Source: Achromobacter aegrifaciens (GTDB taxonomy: Bacteria > Pseudomonadota > Gammaproteobacteria > Burkholderiales > Burkholderiaceae_B). From it: a stretch of 64,000 bases of DNA. Shown in pieces: positions 42,348-51,707 of the stretch. The stretch spans positions 30,965-94,964 of the forward strand of contig NZ_CADIJY010000018.1 in the NCBI RefSeq assembly GCF_902859735.1. Reading direction: 5' to 3'. A program made the translations under genes and the position numbers. Under the pieces are notes generated by a model, which saw only the letters and a program-made list of their open reading frames with translations, did not search any database and had not been told where the DNA came from. The number at the start of each line of letters is the position of its first letter. Position 1 is the first letter of the stretch.

Positions 42348-43259
42348 ATGGACCGGTTCCAGGAAATGCAGGTGTTCGTGCGCATCGCCGAAAGGCGTAG
42401 CTTTTCCAAGGCGGCAGAGGACCTGCAGATTCCGCGGCCCACGGTCACCAATCTGGTCAAGCGGATGGAAGCGCGCCTCGGGGCGCGGCTGCTTGAACGC
42501 ACCACGCGCCAGGTGCGGCTGACCCATGATGGCGAGGCCCACTACCAGCGCTGCGTGCGGCTCCTGGCGGATCTGGAAGAGGCCGACGGCGCCTTCCTGG
42601 ACACCTCGCCCAAGGGCCTGTTGCGCGTCAATGCGCAGGGCACGCTGGCCAGGTTCTTCGTCATGCCCGGCCTGCCGGCCTTTCTGGAACGCTATCCCGA
42701 CATCGTGCTGCAACTGGGCGAGGACGACCGGCTGGTGGACCTGGTGCGCGAAGGCGTGGACTGCGTGCTGCGCACCGGCACGCTGCAGGATTCCTCGCTG
42801 GTGGGGCGCCAGATCGCGCTGATGCCGCAGGTCACGGTGGCCAGCCCCGCCTATCTGGCGCGCCACGGCGAGCCGCGGCGGCTGGAAGATCTGGAAGGCC
42901 ATCGGGCGGTGGACTACCTGTCCAGCGCCACTGGGCGCAGCCTGCCGCTCGATTTCATGGTCGACGGCAAGAACGTGCAGGTACGCCCCAGGGCCGTGGT
43001 CAGCGTGACTGGCGCGGAGCTCTACACCGGTGCGGCGCTGGCCGGCCTGGGATTGGTGCAGGTGCCGCGCTACCGCGTCGAGCGCGAGCTGGCGGCGGGC
43101 GAGTTGAAGATCGTGCTGCCCGGCGCGCCGCCCGCGCCCATGCCTGTGTCGGTGCTGTATCCGCAGAACCGCCAGGTGTCGGCGCGGGTGCGCGTCTTCA
43201 CGCAATGGCTGGCGGAGGTCATCGCAGCCGGCCTGGCTCAGACGATGCCGGTCAGGTAG
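42348..43259 (+). CDS. LysR-family regulator (CrgA/AaeR subgroup)
   Basis: 303-residue LysR with the HTH in FSKAAEDLQIPRPTVTNLVK. LERTTRQVRLTHDGEAHYQR is typical of the subgroup that controls divergent SDR or efflux genes. ATG 42348 is chosen over GTG 42342 because GGCGAG is well spaced. Its last 22 bases overlap the end of the convergent permease gene. Confidence 0.85.
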   Translation: MDRFQEMQVFVRIAERRSFSKAAEDLQIPRPTVTNLVKRMEARLGARLLERTTRQVRLTHDGEAHYQRCVRLLADLEEADGAFLDTSPKGLLRVNAQGTLARFFVMPGLPAFLERYPDIVLQLGEDDRLVDLVREGVDCVLRTGTLQDSSLVGRQIALMPQVTVASPAYLARHGEPRRLEDLEGHRAVDYLSSATGRSLPLDFMVDGKNVQVRPRAVVSVTGAELYTGAALAGLGLVQVPRYRVERELAAGELKIVLPGAPPAPMPVSVLYPQNRQVSARVRVFTQWLAEVIAAGLAQTMPVR

Positions 43260-44632
43260 TACACCGCGATCGCCAGGAAGACCGAAGTGGTCGATATCAG
43301 CGTGATGGCGAAGATGTCGCCGTAGGACTGCCGGTGCGTCAGGCCCGTGACCGCCAGCAACGTGATCACCGCGCCGTTGTGCGGCAGCGTGTCCATGCCG
43401 CCGCTGGCCATGGCGGCGATCCGGTGCAGCACTTCCATCGGGATGCCCGCCGCGTGGGCGCTGTCGATGAAGGTCTGCGCCATGGCCGCCAACGCGATGC
43501 TCATGCCGCCCGAGGCGGAACCCGTGATGCCGGCCAGCGAGGTCACGGCCACCGCCTCGCCCACCAACGGGTCGGGAATGGCCTTGAGCGCGTCGGCCAC
43601 CAGCAGGAAGCCGGGCAGGGCGGCGATGACGCCGCCAAAGCCGTATTCCGCTGCGGTGTTCATCGAGGCCAGCAACGCGCCCGACACCGCGCTCTTGCTG
43701 CCTTCGGCGAAATGCGCCTTGATGCCGCGGAACGAGAACAGCAGGATGGTGACGATGCCCGCGATCAGCGCGCCCATCACCGCCCACAGCGCCACCTGGT
43801 CCTCGGCGTTGACGGGCATGGGCTTGGGCAGGCCCGGCAGCGCGACTTCGGAGCCTGCCGGATACCAGTCCGGTATCCAGCGCGTCAGCAGGTAGTTGGC
43901 GACGCCCACCACCACCAGCGGCAGCAGCGCGATCAGCGGATGGTGCTCGCGTTCATTGGGCGGCGTGACCGGTTCGTTGCGCAGGTCGGTGCCGTAGGTC
44001 TCGCCCGCGGCTGCCGCGCGCTTGCGCCGCCACTCCAGGTAGGCGATGCCGGCGGTCAGCGTGAAGCAGGCGCCGATCAGGCCCAGCCACGGCGCGGCCC
44101 AGGTGGTGGTTTCGAAGAAAGTGGTGGGGATGATGTTCTGGATCTGCGGCGTGCCGGGCAGCGCGGTCATGGTGAACGTGAACGCGCCCAGCGCGATCGC
44201 GCCCGGCATCAGCCGTTTCGGGATGCCGCCCTGGCGGAACATCTCGGCCGCGAACGGATACACCGCGAACACCACCACGAATAGCGAGACGCCGCCGTAG
44301 GTCAGCACCGCGCAGACCAGCACGATGGCCATGATGGCGCGTTCGGCGCCGATCAGGCGCAGCACTGCCTGCACGATGGCGCGCGAAAAGCCCGACAGCT
44401 CGATCAGCTTGCCGAACACGGCGCCCAGCAAAAACACGGGGAAGTAGAGCTTGGCGAAGCCCGCCATGCGCTCCATGAAGATGCCCGAGAACACGGGCGC
44501 CAGCGCCGACGGGTCGGTCAGCAGCACCGCGCCCATGGCCGCGATGGGCGCGCACAGGATCACGCTATAGCCTCGATACGCCGCCAGCATCAGGAACGCC
44601 AGCGCCGCCACCACGATGAACAATCCGGTCAT
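43238..44632 (-). CDS. GntP-family permease
   Basis: 464-residue membrane carrier of the GntP (gluconate/hydroxybutyrate:H+ symporter) family with about twelve helices. TYGGVSLFVVVFAVYPFA, TALPGTPQIQNIIPT and GSASGGMSIALAAM are family landmarks. Last gene of a leftward group after amidase, MFS and kinase genes, but separated from the kinase by 86 bases, so it may have its own promoter. Confidence 0.87.
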   Translation of the reverse strand: MTGLFIVVAALAFLMLAAYRGYSVILCAPIAAMGAVLLTDPSALAPVFSGIFMERMAGFAKLYFPVFLLGAVFGKLIELSGFSRAIVQAVLRLIGAERAIMAIVLVCAVLTYGGVSLFVVVFAVYPFAAEMFRQGGIPKRLMPGAIALGAFTFTMTALPGTPQIQNIIPTTFFETTTWAAPWLGLIGACFTLTAGIAYLEWRRKRAAAAGETYGTDLRNEPVTPPNEREHHPLIALLPLVVVGVANYLLTRWIPDWYPAGSEVALPGLPKPMPVNAEDQVALWAVMGALIAGIVTILLFSFRGIKAHFAEGSKSAVSGALLASMNTAAEYGFGGVIAALPGFLLVADALKAIPDPLVGEAVAVTSLAGITGSASGGMSIALAAMAQTFIDSAHAAGIPMEVLHRIAAMASGGMDTLPHNGAVITLLAVTGLTHRQSYGDIFAITLISTTSVFLAIAVYYLTGIV

Positions 44633-44718
44633 TCGGTACTCCGGGAATGAAGAGATAAGGGGTGTGGGGCTACACCTTACCGCATCGAGCCGGATGCCTT
44701 GTTTACAGCGGCCGCGAT

Positions 44719-45528
44719 TCAGCGTTCCAGCAGCGCGTGCGCCTGGCGGGCGATGTCCAGGTCGATCGCGGCGTCTTCGCCGCCGCCCATGAACCAGGCG
44801 GCGGAAAGTCCGCACCAGGCCAGGATCCATTGCAGCAGCCTGCGGCGCTCCAGGCCCGACTGCGCGACGATGAGCTCCAGCCGCCGTTCGAAGCGCCCAG
44901 GCACGATGGCGACGGGCGGAACCGGATCCGCCAGGTCCGGGTTGCAGAAGATGTTGGCGTAGTCGAAGGCGCGCTCGCCATGCAGGCGCTTGGGGTCGAT
45001 GACCAGCCAGCCGCGTTCGCCGAAGTCCAGGATATTGTCGTGGTGCACGTCGCCGTGCAGCACCGTCAGGTCGCGCGGATTGTCGAGCAGGGCGCGGGCG
45101 TGGCGGGCGCTGTGCGTCAGGATGCCGCCCTGCGCCTGCGCCATCGGCCATAGTTCCTCGAACCATTCTTCCAGCGGACGCAGCGTGGGCAGCGGCCGGG
45201 CGCGCGGCGCGTGCAGATCCTGCAGCACGCCGCAGATGATGCGGGTGGCCTCGTCGTCGCGCCCGTTGCGGGCGTAGTCCGCCAGCGAGCGCGTGCCGGT
45301 GGCCCGCTCCAGCAGGATGGCTGCGTCGTCGTGAGCCAGCACGCGCGCCGCGCCCTGGCCGTCCCACCAGCGCATCAGCACGCCGCCTTGCTTTTCGTCT
45401 TCCTCGTGCGAGACCTTGAGCATGGCGGGCAGGCCGCGATGGCGCACGGGCAGCAACTGGGCGGCGTGCGTGATGACGGGAGCGCCGTCGGGAGTGAGTT
45501 GCCAGCGGGAAAGGTAGGTGTCGAACAT
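44719..45528 (-). CDS. APH(6)-like aminoglycoside/hydroxyurea phosphotransferase
   Basis: 269-residue kinase of the aminoglycoside/hydroxyurea resistance family (APH(6), StrB-like). The catalytic loop is LHGDVHHDNILDFGERG and the metal-binding motif WLVIDPKRLHGE. Length matches APH(6). ATG 45528 starts 28 bases after the MFS gene. A chromosomal member in a non-mobile context suggests a housekeeping or intrinsic-resistance role; activity on streptomycin is not shown by sequence alone. Confidence 0.82.
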   Translation of the reverse strand: MFDTYLSRWQLTPDGAPVITHAAQLLPVRHRGLPAMLKVSHEEDEKQGGVLMRWWDGQGAARVLAHDDAAILLERATGTRSLADYARNGRDDEATRIICGVLQDLHAPRARPLPTLRPLEEWFEELWPMAQAQGGILTHSARHARALLDNPRDLTVLHGDVHHDNILDFGERGWLVIDPKRLHGERAFDYANIFCNPDLADPVPPVAIVPGRFERRLELIVAQSGLERRRLLQWILAWCGLSAAWFMGGGEDAAIDLDIARQAHALLER

Positions 45529-45556
45529 GGGGCGCCGGAAGTGCCTGGATGGACCC

Positions 45557-46822
45557 CTATAGTAGAGCTGGGCGCGGCGCGGCCTGCGTCGCGCCTTGCC
45601 GCGGCAGCAGTGCCGTGATCGCCGCCGCCAAAGCGTTGCCCGCCGCACTGGCGACGATGGGCAGCAGATAGGAGCCGCTGAGGTCGTACGCATGGCCCGC
45701 CGCCACCGGACCGATCAGCGTTCCGAACGCCACGCTGGTGTAGAGCGCGCCGATGATGCCGCTGACGTGGCGGCCGCCGAAGTAATCCATGACCACCGCC
45801 GGCATCAGCGCCACCCAGCCGCCGTAGAACGCGCCGAACACCAGGGCGAACAAAGCCAGCGTCCAGAACTGGCCGCAAGCGCCCCATAGCGCCAGCGACG
45901 CCGCCATGCCGCCATACATCGTGGCGAGCGAGGCGCGCCGGCCCAGGCGGTCGGCCAGCGTGCCCAGCAGGAATCGGCCGGCCGTGCTGCCCACGCCGAC
46001 CAAGCCCAGCAGCAGCACGGCCAGCCCCGGCGCGATCCCATGATCCAAGGCGTACGGGATGAGATGCACGAAAGGCACGAAGACGCCGAAGGCGCCGGCC
46101 ATGGCTGCCAGGTACAGCAGCAGGAAGACCCTGCTGCGGATGGCGGTGAGCACCGGCACGCCGGCGGGCGGGGAGGCCGGCGCTGTGCGGACGACGGAGG
46201 CTGCGTCGCCGTCAGGTTGCAGTCCGCGGTCTTGCGGCGAATTTTCAACCCAGCGCGCCGCGGCGCAGCCCAGGACAGTCACCGCCGCGGCCAGCGCCAG
46301 ATACGCGGCGCGCCAGCCCCACAGTTCGATCAGCGCCGACGCCAGCGGCGGCACCAGCAACGTGCCCACGCCGATGCCGCTGACCGCCAGCCCCGAGGCC
46401 AGCCCGCGGCGGCGCAGGAACCAGCGCTGCACCGCGCCCACCACCGGCACATAGGCGCAGCCCACGCCCAATCCGACGCCCAGGCCGTAGGCCAGGTAGA
46501 TCTGCATCATGCTCTGCGCGGCGCTGGCAAGCGCCAGGCCCAGCGCCACCAGCAGCATGCCTATCCAGGCCATGCGGCGCGAGCCGTAGCGGTCCGCCAG
46601 CGGGCCGCTGACCACGCCGAACCCGAAGTAGAGAAAGCCCGCCAGCGAGAACACCAGCGATACCGCGCCGCGCGTGGCGGAGAAGTCGCGTTGCAAGGCG
46701 TCGACGAAGGCGCTGAAGGAATAGGCGCTGCCAAAGCCCAGCAAGGTGATGGCGAAGGCCGCGGCCACCACCCGCCAGCCGTGGAAGATCCGGCTGGCGC
46801 CGGGTTGCGCATGCATGTTCAT
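45557..46822 (-). CDS. MFS transporter (monocarboxylate/oxalate-formate type)
   Basis: 421-residue major facilitator with twelve predicted helices. GPLADRYGSRRMAWIGMLLV is the loop 2-3 motif and GVGCAYVPVVGAVQRWFLRR is typical of the OFA/monocarboxylate group. GAGG precedes ATG 46822, 8 bases after the amidase stop, so the two are co-transcribed. It may import the amidase substrate or export its product. Confidence 0.87.
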   Translation of the reverse strand: MNMHAQPGASRIFHGWRVVAAAFAITLLGFGSAYSFSAFVDALQRDFSATRGAVSLVFSLAGFLYFGFGVVSGPLADRYGSRRMAWIGMLLVALGLALASAAQSMMQIYLAYGLGVGLGVGCAYVPVVGAVQRWFLRRRGLASGLAVSGIGVGTLLVPPLASALIELWGWRAAYLALAAAVTVLGCAAARWVENSPQDRGLQPDGDAASVVRTAPASPPAGVPVLTAIRSRVFLLLYLAAMAGAFGVFVPFVHLIPYALDHGIAPGLAVLLLGLVGVGSTAGRFLLGTLADRLGRRASLATMYGGMAASLALWGACGQFWTLALFALVFGAFYGGWVALMPAVVMDYFGGRHVSGIIGALYTSVAFGTLIGPVAAGHAYDLSGSYLLPIVASAAGNALAAAITALLPRQGATQAAPRPALL

Positions 46823-46830
46823 CTTGGGCC

Positions 46831-48255
46831 TCACAGTGCCGGCCGGCGCAGATGCCAGCTTGTCGCCGCCTGGAAAGCGGTGCCTAAGCGGAACAGCACG
46901 GGCTCGCCCAGATGGGCCGCCACCAGTTGCAGGCCCATGGGCATGCCGACTTCGCACTGCCCGGCGGGCAGCGTCAGGCAGGGATGGCCGGTCATGTCGA
47001 ACACGCAGGTATAACGTTGCAGCGCTTCGACCAGTCCGGGCTGTAGTCCCAGGACGCTGATGGCTTCGAGCGTGAGCGGCGCCATGGGCTGCACTGGCGT
47101 CAGCAGCGCATCGACGCGGCCGAACAAGGCGTCGACCTTGCCTCGCATGGCCATGCGACGCAACAGGATGCGCTGGTAGTCGAGGCCGGATAGCGAGCGT
47201 CCCGCTTCGATCACGCCGGCCAGCACCGGTCCGTACTCCGCCTTGCGGGATGGATAGGTGCTGGCGTGCGCCACCGCCGCTTCGACCGCGCAGAGCGGCG
47301 CCCAGTCGCGCACGGCCTGCGCCGCGTCTTCGATGGGGAACTGCAGCGGCACCAGGGTTGCGCCCAGCTGTTCGAAGGCCTGCATTGCCGATTCCATCAT
47401 GCGTTGAGTCTGCGCATCGACGTTGCGGTGGTTCCAGTTCATATCCACGCCGATCCGCAGGCCGGCAGCGGGAACGGCGGCCTCCAAGGCGTAGCGCGGC
47501 ACGGGCGCTTGCAACGCGGTCGGATCCTTCGCGTCGGGTCCGGCAATCGCTTCCAGCAGCGCCGCGGCGTCGGCCGCGCTGCGCGCGATGACGCCGGCGT
47601 GATCCAGCGAGGCCGCCAGTTCGAACATGCCGTGGCGGCTGACACGGCCCCAGGTCGGCTTGATGCCGGTCAGCCCCGCGGCCGCGCAAGGCCAGCGGAT
47701 GGAACCGCCGGTGTCCGAGGCGGTCGCGCCGAAGCACAAGCCCGCGGCCGTCGCCGCCGCCGATCCGCTGGATGAGATGCCGATCCAGTAACCCGCGTGC
47801 CAGGGGTTGCGCGGCGGCGCGACGTCGGGGTGATGGTCGGAGTACGCGCCTTCGGTCATTTGCAGCTGCCCCAGCAGCACGGCGCCCGCGTCGCGCAGGC
47901 GGCTGGCTACCGTGGCGTCATGGTCGGCGGGCACGCCCCGGTGGATCGCGGCGCCGGCAGCCGTCGGCACGCCCTTGCGCCGGAACAGGTCCTTCAGCGC
48001 GAGGGGGACGCCATGCAGGGGGCCGCGGTAGCGCCCCTGGCGTATTTCGATTTCGGCGGCCTGGGCTTCCTGCAGCGCAGAGGCCGCGGTCACATGGGCA
48101 TAGCTGCGCAGGCCGCCGTCCAGCGCTTCGATGCGCCGCAGTTGCGCGCGCGTGATCTCTACCGGCGAGACCGCGCCCGCCCGGATCAGGGCGGCGAGCG
48201 CCAGCAGATCGAGTTGGTGCAGGTCGGCGGCCTTGATGTCTTCCGTATAGTTCAT
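46831..48255 (-). CDS. Amidase-signature family hydrolase
   Basis: 474-residue amidase. The Ser-cisSer-Lys triad is visible: Lys in LALKDLFRRKG, cis-Ser in GISSSGSAAATAAG, and the nucleophile in SDTGGSIRWPCAAAG. Of GatA/AtzF type, but with no GatB/GatC nearby, so it is a stand-alone amide hydrolase. Divergent from the LysR gene at 48380. Confidence 0.87.
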   Translation of the reverse strand: MNYTEDIKAADLHQLDLLALAALIRAGAVSPVEITRAQLRRIEALDGGLRSYAHVTAASALQEAQAAEIEIRQGRYRGPLHGVPLALKDLFRRKGVPTAAGAAIHRGVPADHDATVASRLRDAGAVLLGQLQMTEGAYSDHHPDVAPPRNPWHAGYWIGISSSGSAAATAAGLCFGATASDTGGSIRWPCAAAGLTGIKPTWGRVSRHGMFELAASLDHAGVIARSAADAAALLEAIAGPDAKDPTALQAPVPRYALEAAVPAAGLRIGVDMNWNHRNVDAQTQRMMESAMQAFEQLGATLVPLQFPIEDAAQAVRDWAPLCAVEAAVAHASTYPSRKAEYGPVLAGVIEAGRSLSGLDYQRILLRRMAMRGKVDALFGRVDALLTPVQPMAPLTLEAISVLGLQPGLVEALQRYTCVFDMTGHPCLTLPAGQCEVGMPMGLQLVAAHLGEPVLFRLGTAFQAATSWHLRRPAL

Positions 48256-48379
48256 CTATTCTTTATCCATCTTCTATTCGTCACAGACCCGATCAAGTTA
48301 ATGTCTGCTGGACCAGCGTACAAACCATGATTTCTATTCGATTTGAATTAGAAAAACTAAATCATTGAACTCTTCGGAA

Positions 48380-49276
48380 ATGACCGCTCCACGACTGCCT
48401 CCGCTCAACGCGTTGCGCGCCTTTGAAGCCGCGGCCCGCCATCTGTCGGTGAAGGACGCGGCGCAGGAGCTATGCGTGACGCCCGGCGCGGTCAGCCAGA
48501 TGATCAAGTCGCTGGAGCAGCATCTGGGCGTGGCGCTGTTTCTGCGCGTGAACCGCGGCATTCAGTTGACGGATGCCGGCCACGGTTACCTGCCGCCGGT
48601 GCGCAACGCCTTCCGCCAGATCCTGGCCGCGTCCGCCCGTGTCGCCCAGCCGCCCGAGAGCCGCGTGCTCACCCTCAGCACCACCGCGTTCTTCGCGTCG
48701 GCCTGGCTGATCCCCCGACTGCATGACTTCCATGCCCGCCATCCGGAGATCGACCTGCAGCTCGTCACCAGCAATGCGCTGGCGGCCTTCGGCCGGGACG
48801 GCGCGGACATCGCGATCCGCCACGGACTGGGCCGCTATGCGGGACTGCAAAGCGAACACCTGCTGACCGTGGAAGTCGTGCCGGTGGCATCGGCCGGCTT
48901 GGTGGCGAAGCTGGGGATGCCGGCTGGCGCGCGGGAACTGCTGCGCTGGCCGCGCGTGCATGACGAAGCGCGCAACGGCTGGCAACTGTGGTTTGCGGCG
49001 CAGGGCGTGGAGGACGCGGGCATGCCGCGTGGGCCCGCGTTCGATGATGGCAGCCTGCTGTTGCAGGCCGTGGCCGCTGGCCAGGGCGCAGGACTGCTGC
49101 CCGTGGCGATGGTGCAGGATGACGTGGCTGCTGGACGCCTGGTCCGGCTGGCCGGCGACGCCTGGCTGGAGGAGTTTGGCTACTACCTCGTGTGGCCGGG
49201 CAGGGGCGCCATGCCGGAAAAGGCGCGGGTGTTTCGCGATTGGCTGCTGGAAAGCGGCCTGGGGGAGCCAGCCTGA
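48380..49276 (+). CDS. LysR-family regulator (GcvA-like)
   Basis: 298-residue LysR of the GcvA group: PPLNALRAFEAAARHLSVKD, then AAQELCVTPGAVSQMIKSLE as HTH. ATG 48380 is used; TTG 48365 is in frame and possible. The divergent gap to the amidase gene holds an inverted repeat ATGATTT...AAATCAT (48327-48333 and 48359-48365) around an AT-rich core, a plausible operator. Likely target: the amidase-MFS group. Confidence 0.85.
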   Translation: MTAPRLPPLNALRAFEAAARHLSVKDAAQELCVTPGAVSQMIKSLEQHLGVALFLRVNRGIQLTDAGHGYLPPVRNAFRQILAASARVAQPPESRVLTLSTTAFFASAWLIPRLHDFHARHPEIDLQLVTSNALAAFGRDGADIAIRHGLGRYAGLQSEHLLTVEVVPVASAGLVAKLGMPAGARELLRWPRVHDEARNGWQLWFAAQGVEDAGMPRGPAFDDGSLLLQAVAAGQGAGLLPVAMVQDDVAAGRLVRLAGDAWLEEFGYYLVWPGRGAMPEKARVFRDWLLESGLGEPA

Positions 49277-49280
49277 AACG

Positions 49281-49724
49281 CTACGGCGCGGCCGATGATA
49301 GCGCCGCCGCCTTGCGCGCCAGTTCGGCCACGCCGAAGCTGGTCGCGAGCGAATGATCGTCCAATGCTTCCAGCGGCACCCAGCGGGCGTCGGCGGCATC
49401 GTCGCCCGCCACCGGCTCGCCGGATTGCCAGCGGCACAGCACCGCGATCAGGATGAAGTGGCGGCGCAGCGCGCCCGCGTCGTCGCGGTCGTAGACGTCC
49501 ACCGCGTCGAACACGTGCAGCGGTTGCGCACGCACGCCGGTTTCTTCCAGCAGTTCACGCGCGGCGGCGGCAAGCACGCCTTCGCCCGCGTCGATCTTGC
49601 CGCCGGGGAAGGCCCAGCGGCCCTGGTCAGGCGGGTTGGCGCGTTGCACCAGCAGCACGCGGCCGTCGCGCACGACTGCTGCGATGGTGGCGGCGATGGG
49701 ACGCTGGGGCGGGGACGCGGTCAT
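49281..49724 (-). CDS. Nudix hydrolase
   Basis: 147-residue Nudix protein. The Nudix box is [20 protein letters not shown] followed by ETGV, all consensus residues present. The fold start [20 protein letters not shown] is like ADP-ribose or 8-oxo-dGTP pyrophosphatases; the substrate cannot be told. It ends 4 bases from the convergent LysR gene. Confidence 0.87.
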   Translation of the reverse strand: MTASPPQRPIAATIAAVVRDGRVLLVQRANPPDQGRWAFPGGKIDAGEGVLAAAARELLEETGVRAQPLHVFDAVDVYDRDDAGALRRHFILIAVLCRWQSGEPVAGDDAADARWVPLEALDDHSLATSFGVAELARKAAALSSAAP

Positions 49725-49873
49725 GCGAGGTTCCTTTTCGTGGCGGAGGCCTGGGTATGCCAGGGTACGCCAACCCGGCCTTAGCGCAAATCCCCGTAGT
49801 GCCGGACCGGTCGCTGGTGCACACTGTCAACCGCGCCAGCATGAGCGCATCAAAAAGGGGGCGGGAGGGCAGC

Positions 49874-50749
49874 ATGGATACACCGGACCGGCAGTTGCGC
49901 TATTTCTTGCGCATCGCGGAACTCAAATCGCTATCGCGTGCTGCGGAGGACCTGGACCAGACCCAGTCCGGGCTGAGCCGGCAACTGGCGGCGCTGGAGG
50001 CCCACGTGGGCAAGCCGCTGTTCGTGCGCACTGGCCGCGGCGTGGAATTGACCGAAGCCGGCGCGCGGCTGCTCGACGGCATCCAGCCCGCCTATCGGAA
50101 CATCGACCGGGTACTGGAGGCCGTGCGCCAGCGCGAAGGCGTGACGCAGGGAACGGTCCGGCTCGCCACCGTGCACACGCTCAGCTACTACTTCATGGCC
50201 GAGGTGGTCGCCAGTTTCGTCAGCAGCCATGAACACGTGAACCTGTCGGTGATGGGCCGCAGTTCGCCCGAGGTGGTGGCGCTGGTCGAAAGCGGCAAGG
50301 CGGACGTGGGCTTCGTCTACGACGCGGCAGTCGCCTCGGACAACCTGGCGTCGGCCACGCTGTTTGACGACGACATGTGCCTGATCGTGCGCGGCGAGGT
50401 GCAACTGCCGGACGACGTCGACCTGGCCGGCATGGATCTGCGGCTGGTGGGCTTTCCGCCGCATTACGCGCTGCGCAAGATGATCCACAGCGCGGGGCTG
50501 GAGCCGGAGTTCGTGGCCGAGGCCGAAACCATAGACGCCATGCTCAAGCTGGTGTCCTCGGGCGTGGGCGCCTGCATCCTGCCGTCCCGCATCCCCGACA
50601 AGCTGCTGACCGAGTACGGCCTGCGCAAGGTCCGGGTCCAGAGCCCCATCTTGCGGCGGCGCGTGGTCGCCATCACGCTGGCCAACCGCCAGCCCCTGCC
50701 GCTGGTGAGCGAGCTGCTGGCCGTCGCCCACCGCATCGCGGCGCAATAG
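49874..50749 (+). CDS. LysR-family regulator
   Basis: 291-residue LysR regulator, HTH in LSRAAEDLDQTQSGLSRQLA. GGGAGGG precedes ATG 49874; the frame upstream to 49757 lacks a binding site. It reads in the same direction as the aldolase-transporter-isomerase genes 130 bases downstream and is their likely regulator. Confidence 0.85.
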   Translation: MDTPDRQLRYFLRIAELKSLSRAAEDLDQTQSGLSRQLAALEAHVGKPLFVRTGRGVELTEAGARLLDGIQPAYRNIDRVLEAVRQREGVTQGTVRLATVHTLSYYFMAEVVASFVSSHEHVNLSVMGRSSPEVVALVESGKADVGFVYDAAVASDNLASATLFDDDMCLIVRGEVQLPDDVDLAGMDLRLVGFPPHYALRKMIHSAGLEPEFVAEAETIDAMLKLVSSGVGACILPSRIPDKLLTEYGLRKVRVQSPILRRRVVAITLANRQPLPLVSELLAVAHRIAAQ

Positions 50750-50879
50750 CCGGCCTGGCGGGTCGAATAGCAGCTATGACCGTGGCTGCATGGCTGTATT
50801 GCGCATGGCTTTCCATACTGTGCATACCTCGCGCGGCGTCCGGTGGCGCCGATGGCGCGGGCATTACACAGGGGAAGAC

Positions 50880-51665
50880 ATGAGCACCGCATTACGAGAG
50901 AAATCCTATTTCGACACCCGCGCCACGCAGGAAATGGCGCACCATCTGCGCGCCGTGCCGCGCAGCATCCAGGAAACCATGGCCTATGCCTGTCGCATCC
51001 TGGCCATGACCGAGCAGGAAGCCGGGCTCGCCGGCCAGATCAGCGTGCGTTCGCAGCGTCCGGGGGCCTACTGGACCCTGCGCTTCGGGCTAGGCTTTGA
51101 CGAAGCCACGCCGGCCGACTTCATCGAAGTAGACCGCGACCTGCACACGCTGACGGGCGAGGGCATGGCCAACCCGGCCACCCGCTTTCACCTGTGGGTA
51201 TACGAAGCGCGGCCCGACGTGCAATCCATCATCCACACGCATTCGCCGTGGGCCTCGGCGCTGGCCGCGGCGCGCCAGCCGCTGGTGATCTCGCAGATGG
51301 ACATGACGCCCTTGCACGACGACTGCGCCTTCCTGGGGGAATGGCCAGGCGTGCCGATCGCTGACCAGGAAGGGGTGATCATCTCCGGCGCGCTGGGCAA
51401 GAAGCGCGCCATCATCCTGGCGCATCACGGCTACCTGACGGCCGGCGTGTCTTGCGAAGAGGCGACCTACCTGTCGGTCTACCTGGAACGCGCGGCGCGC
51501 ATGCAGATCCGCGCGCAGGCCTTCGGCCCGCTGACGCCGGTGGACGACGCGCTGGCGCGCGAAGCGCACGACTATCTGCTCAAGCCCTCGATCGTCAATG
51601 CGACGTTCAATTACTGGGCCCGGCAGACGCATGGCATTGCGCCCTTGCCGCTGCCCGCCGCCTGA
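50880..51665 (+). CDS. Class II aldolase/adducin family protein
   Basis: 261-residue zinc aldolase-type protein (fuculose-1-phosphate aldolase/adducin fold). IIHTHSPWASALAAA gives two metal His, LAHHGYLTAGVSCEEA the others. GGGGAAG precedes ATG 50880. Relatives include decarboxylases and aldolases of aromatic and sugar degradation. Its partners here are an MHS transporter and a thioredoxin-fold isomerase. Confidence 0.82.
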   Translation: MSTALREKSYFDTRATQEMAHHLRAVPRSIQETMAYACRILAMTEQEAGLAGQISVRSQRPGAYWTLRFGLGFDEATPADFIEVDRDLHTLTGEGMANPATRFHLWVYEARPDVQSIIHTHSPWASALAAARQPLVISQMDMTPLHDDCAFLGEWPGVPIADQEGVIISGALGKKRAIILAHHGYLTAGVSCEEATYLSVYLERAARMQIRAQAFGPLTPVDDALAREAHDYLLKPSIVNATFNYWARQTHGIAPLPLPAA

Positions 51666-51707
51666 TACCGCGCAGCCCCATTCCTCCAGAACTTTTTTCG
51701 GGGAGTC

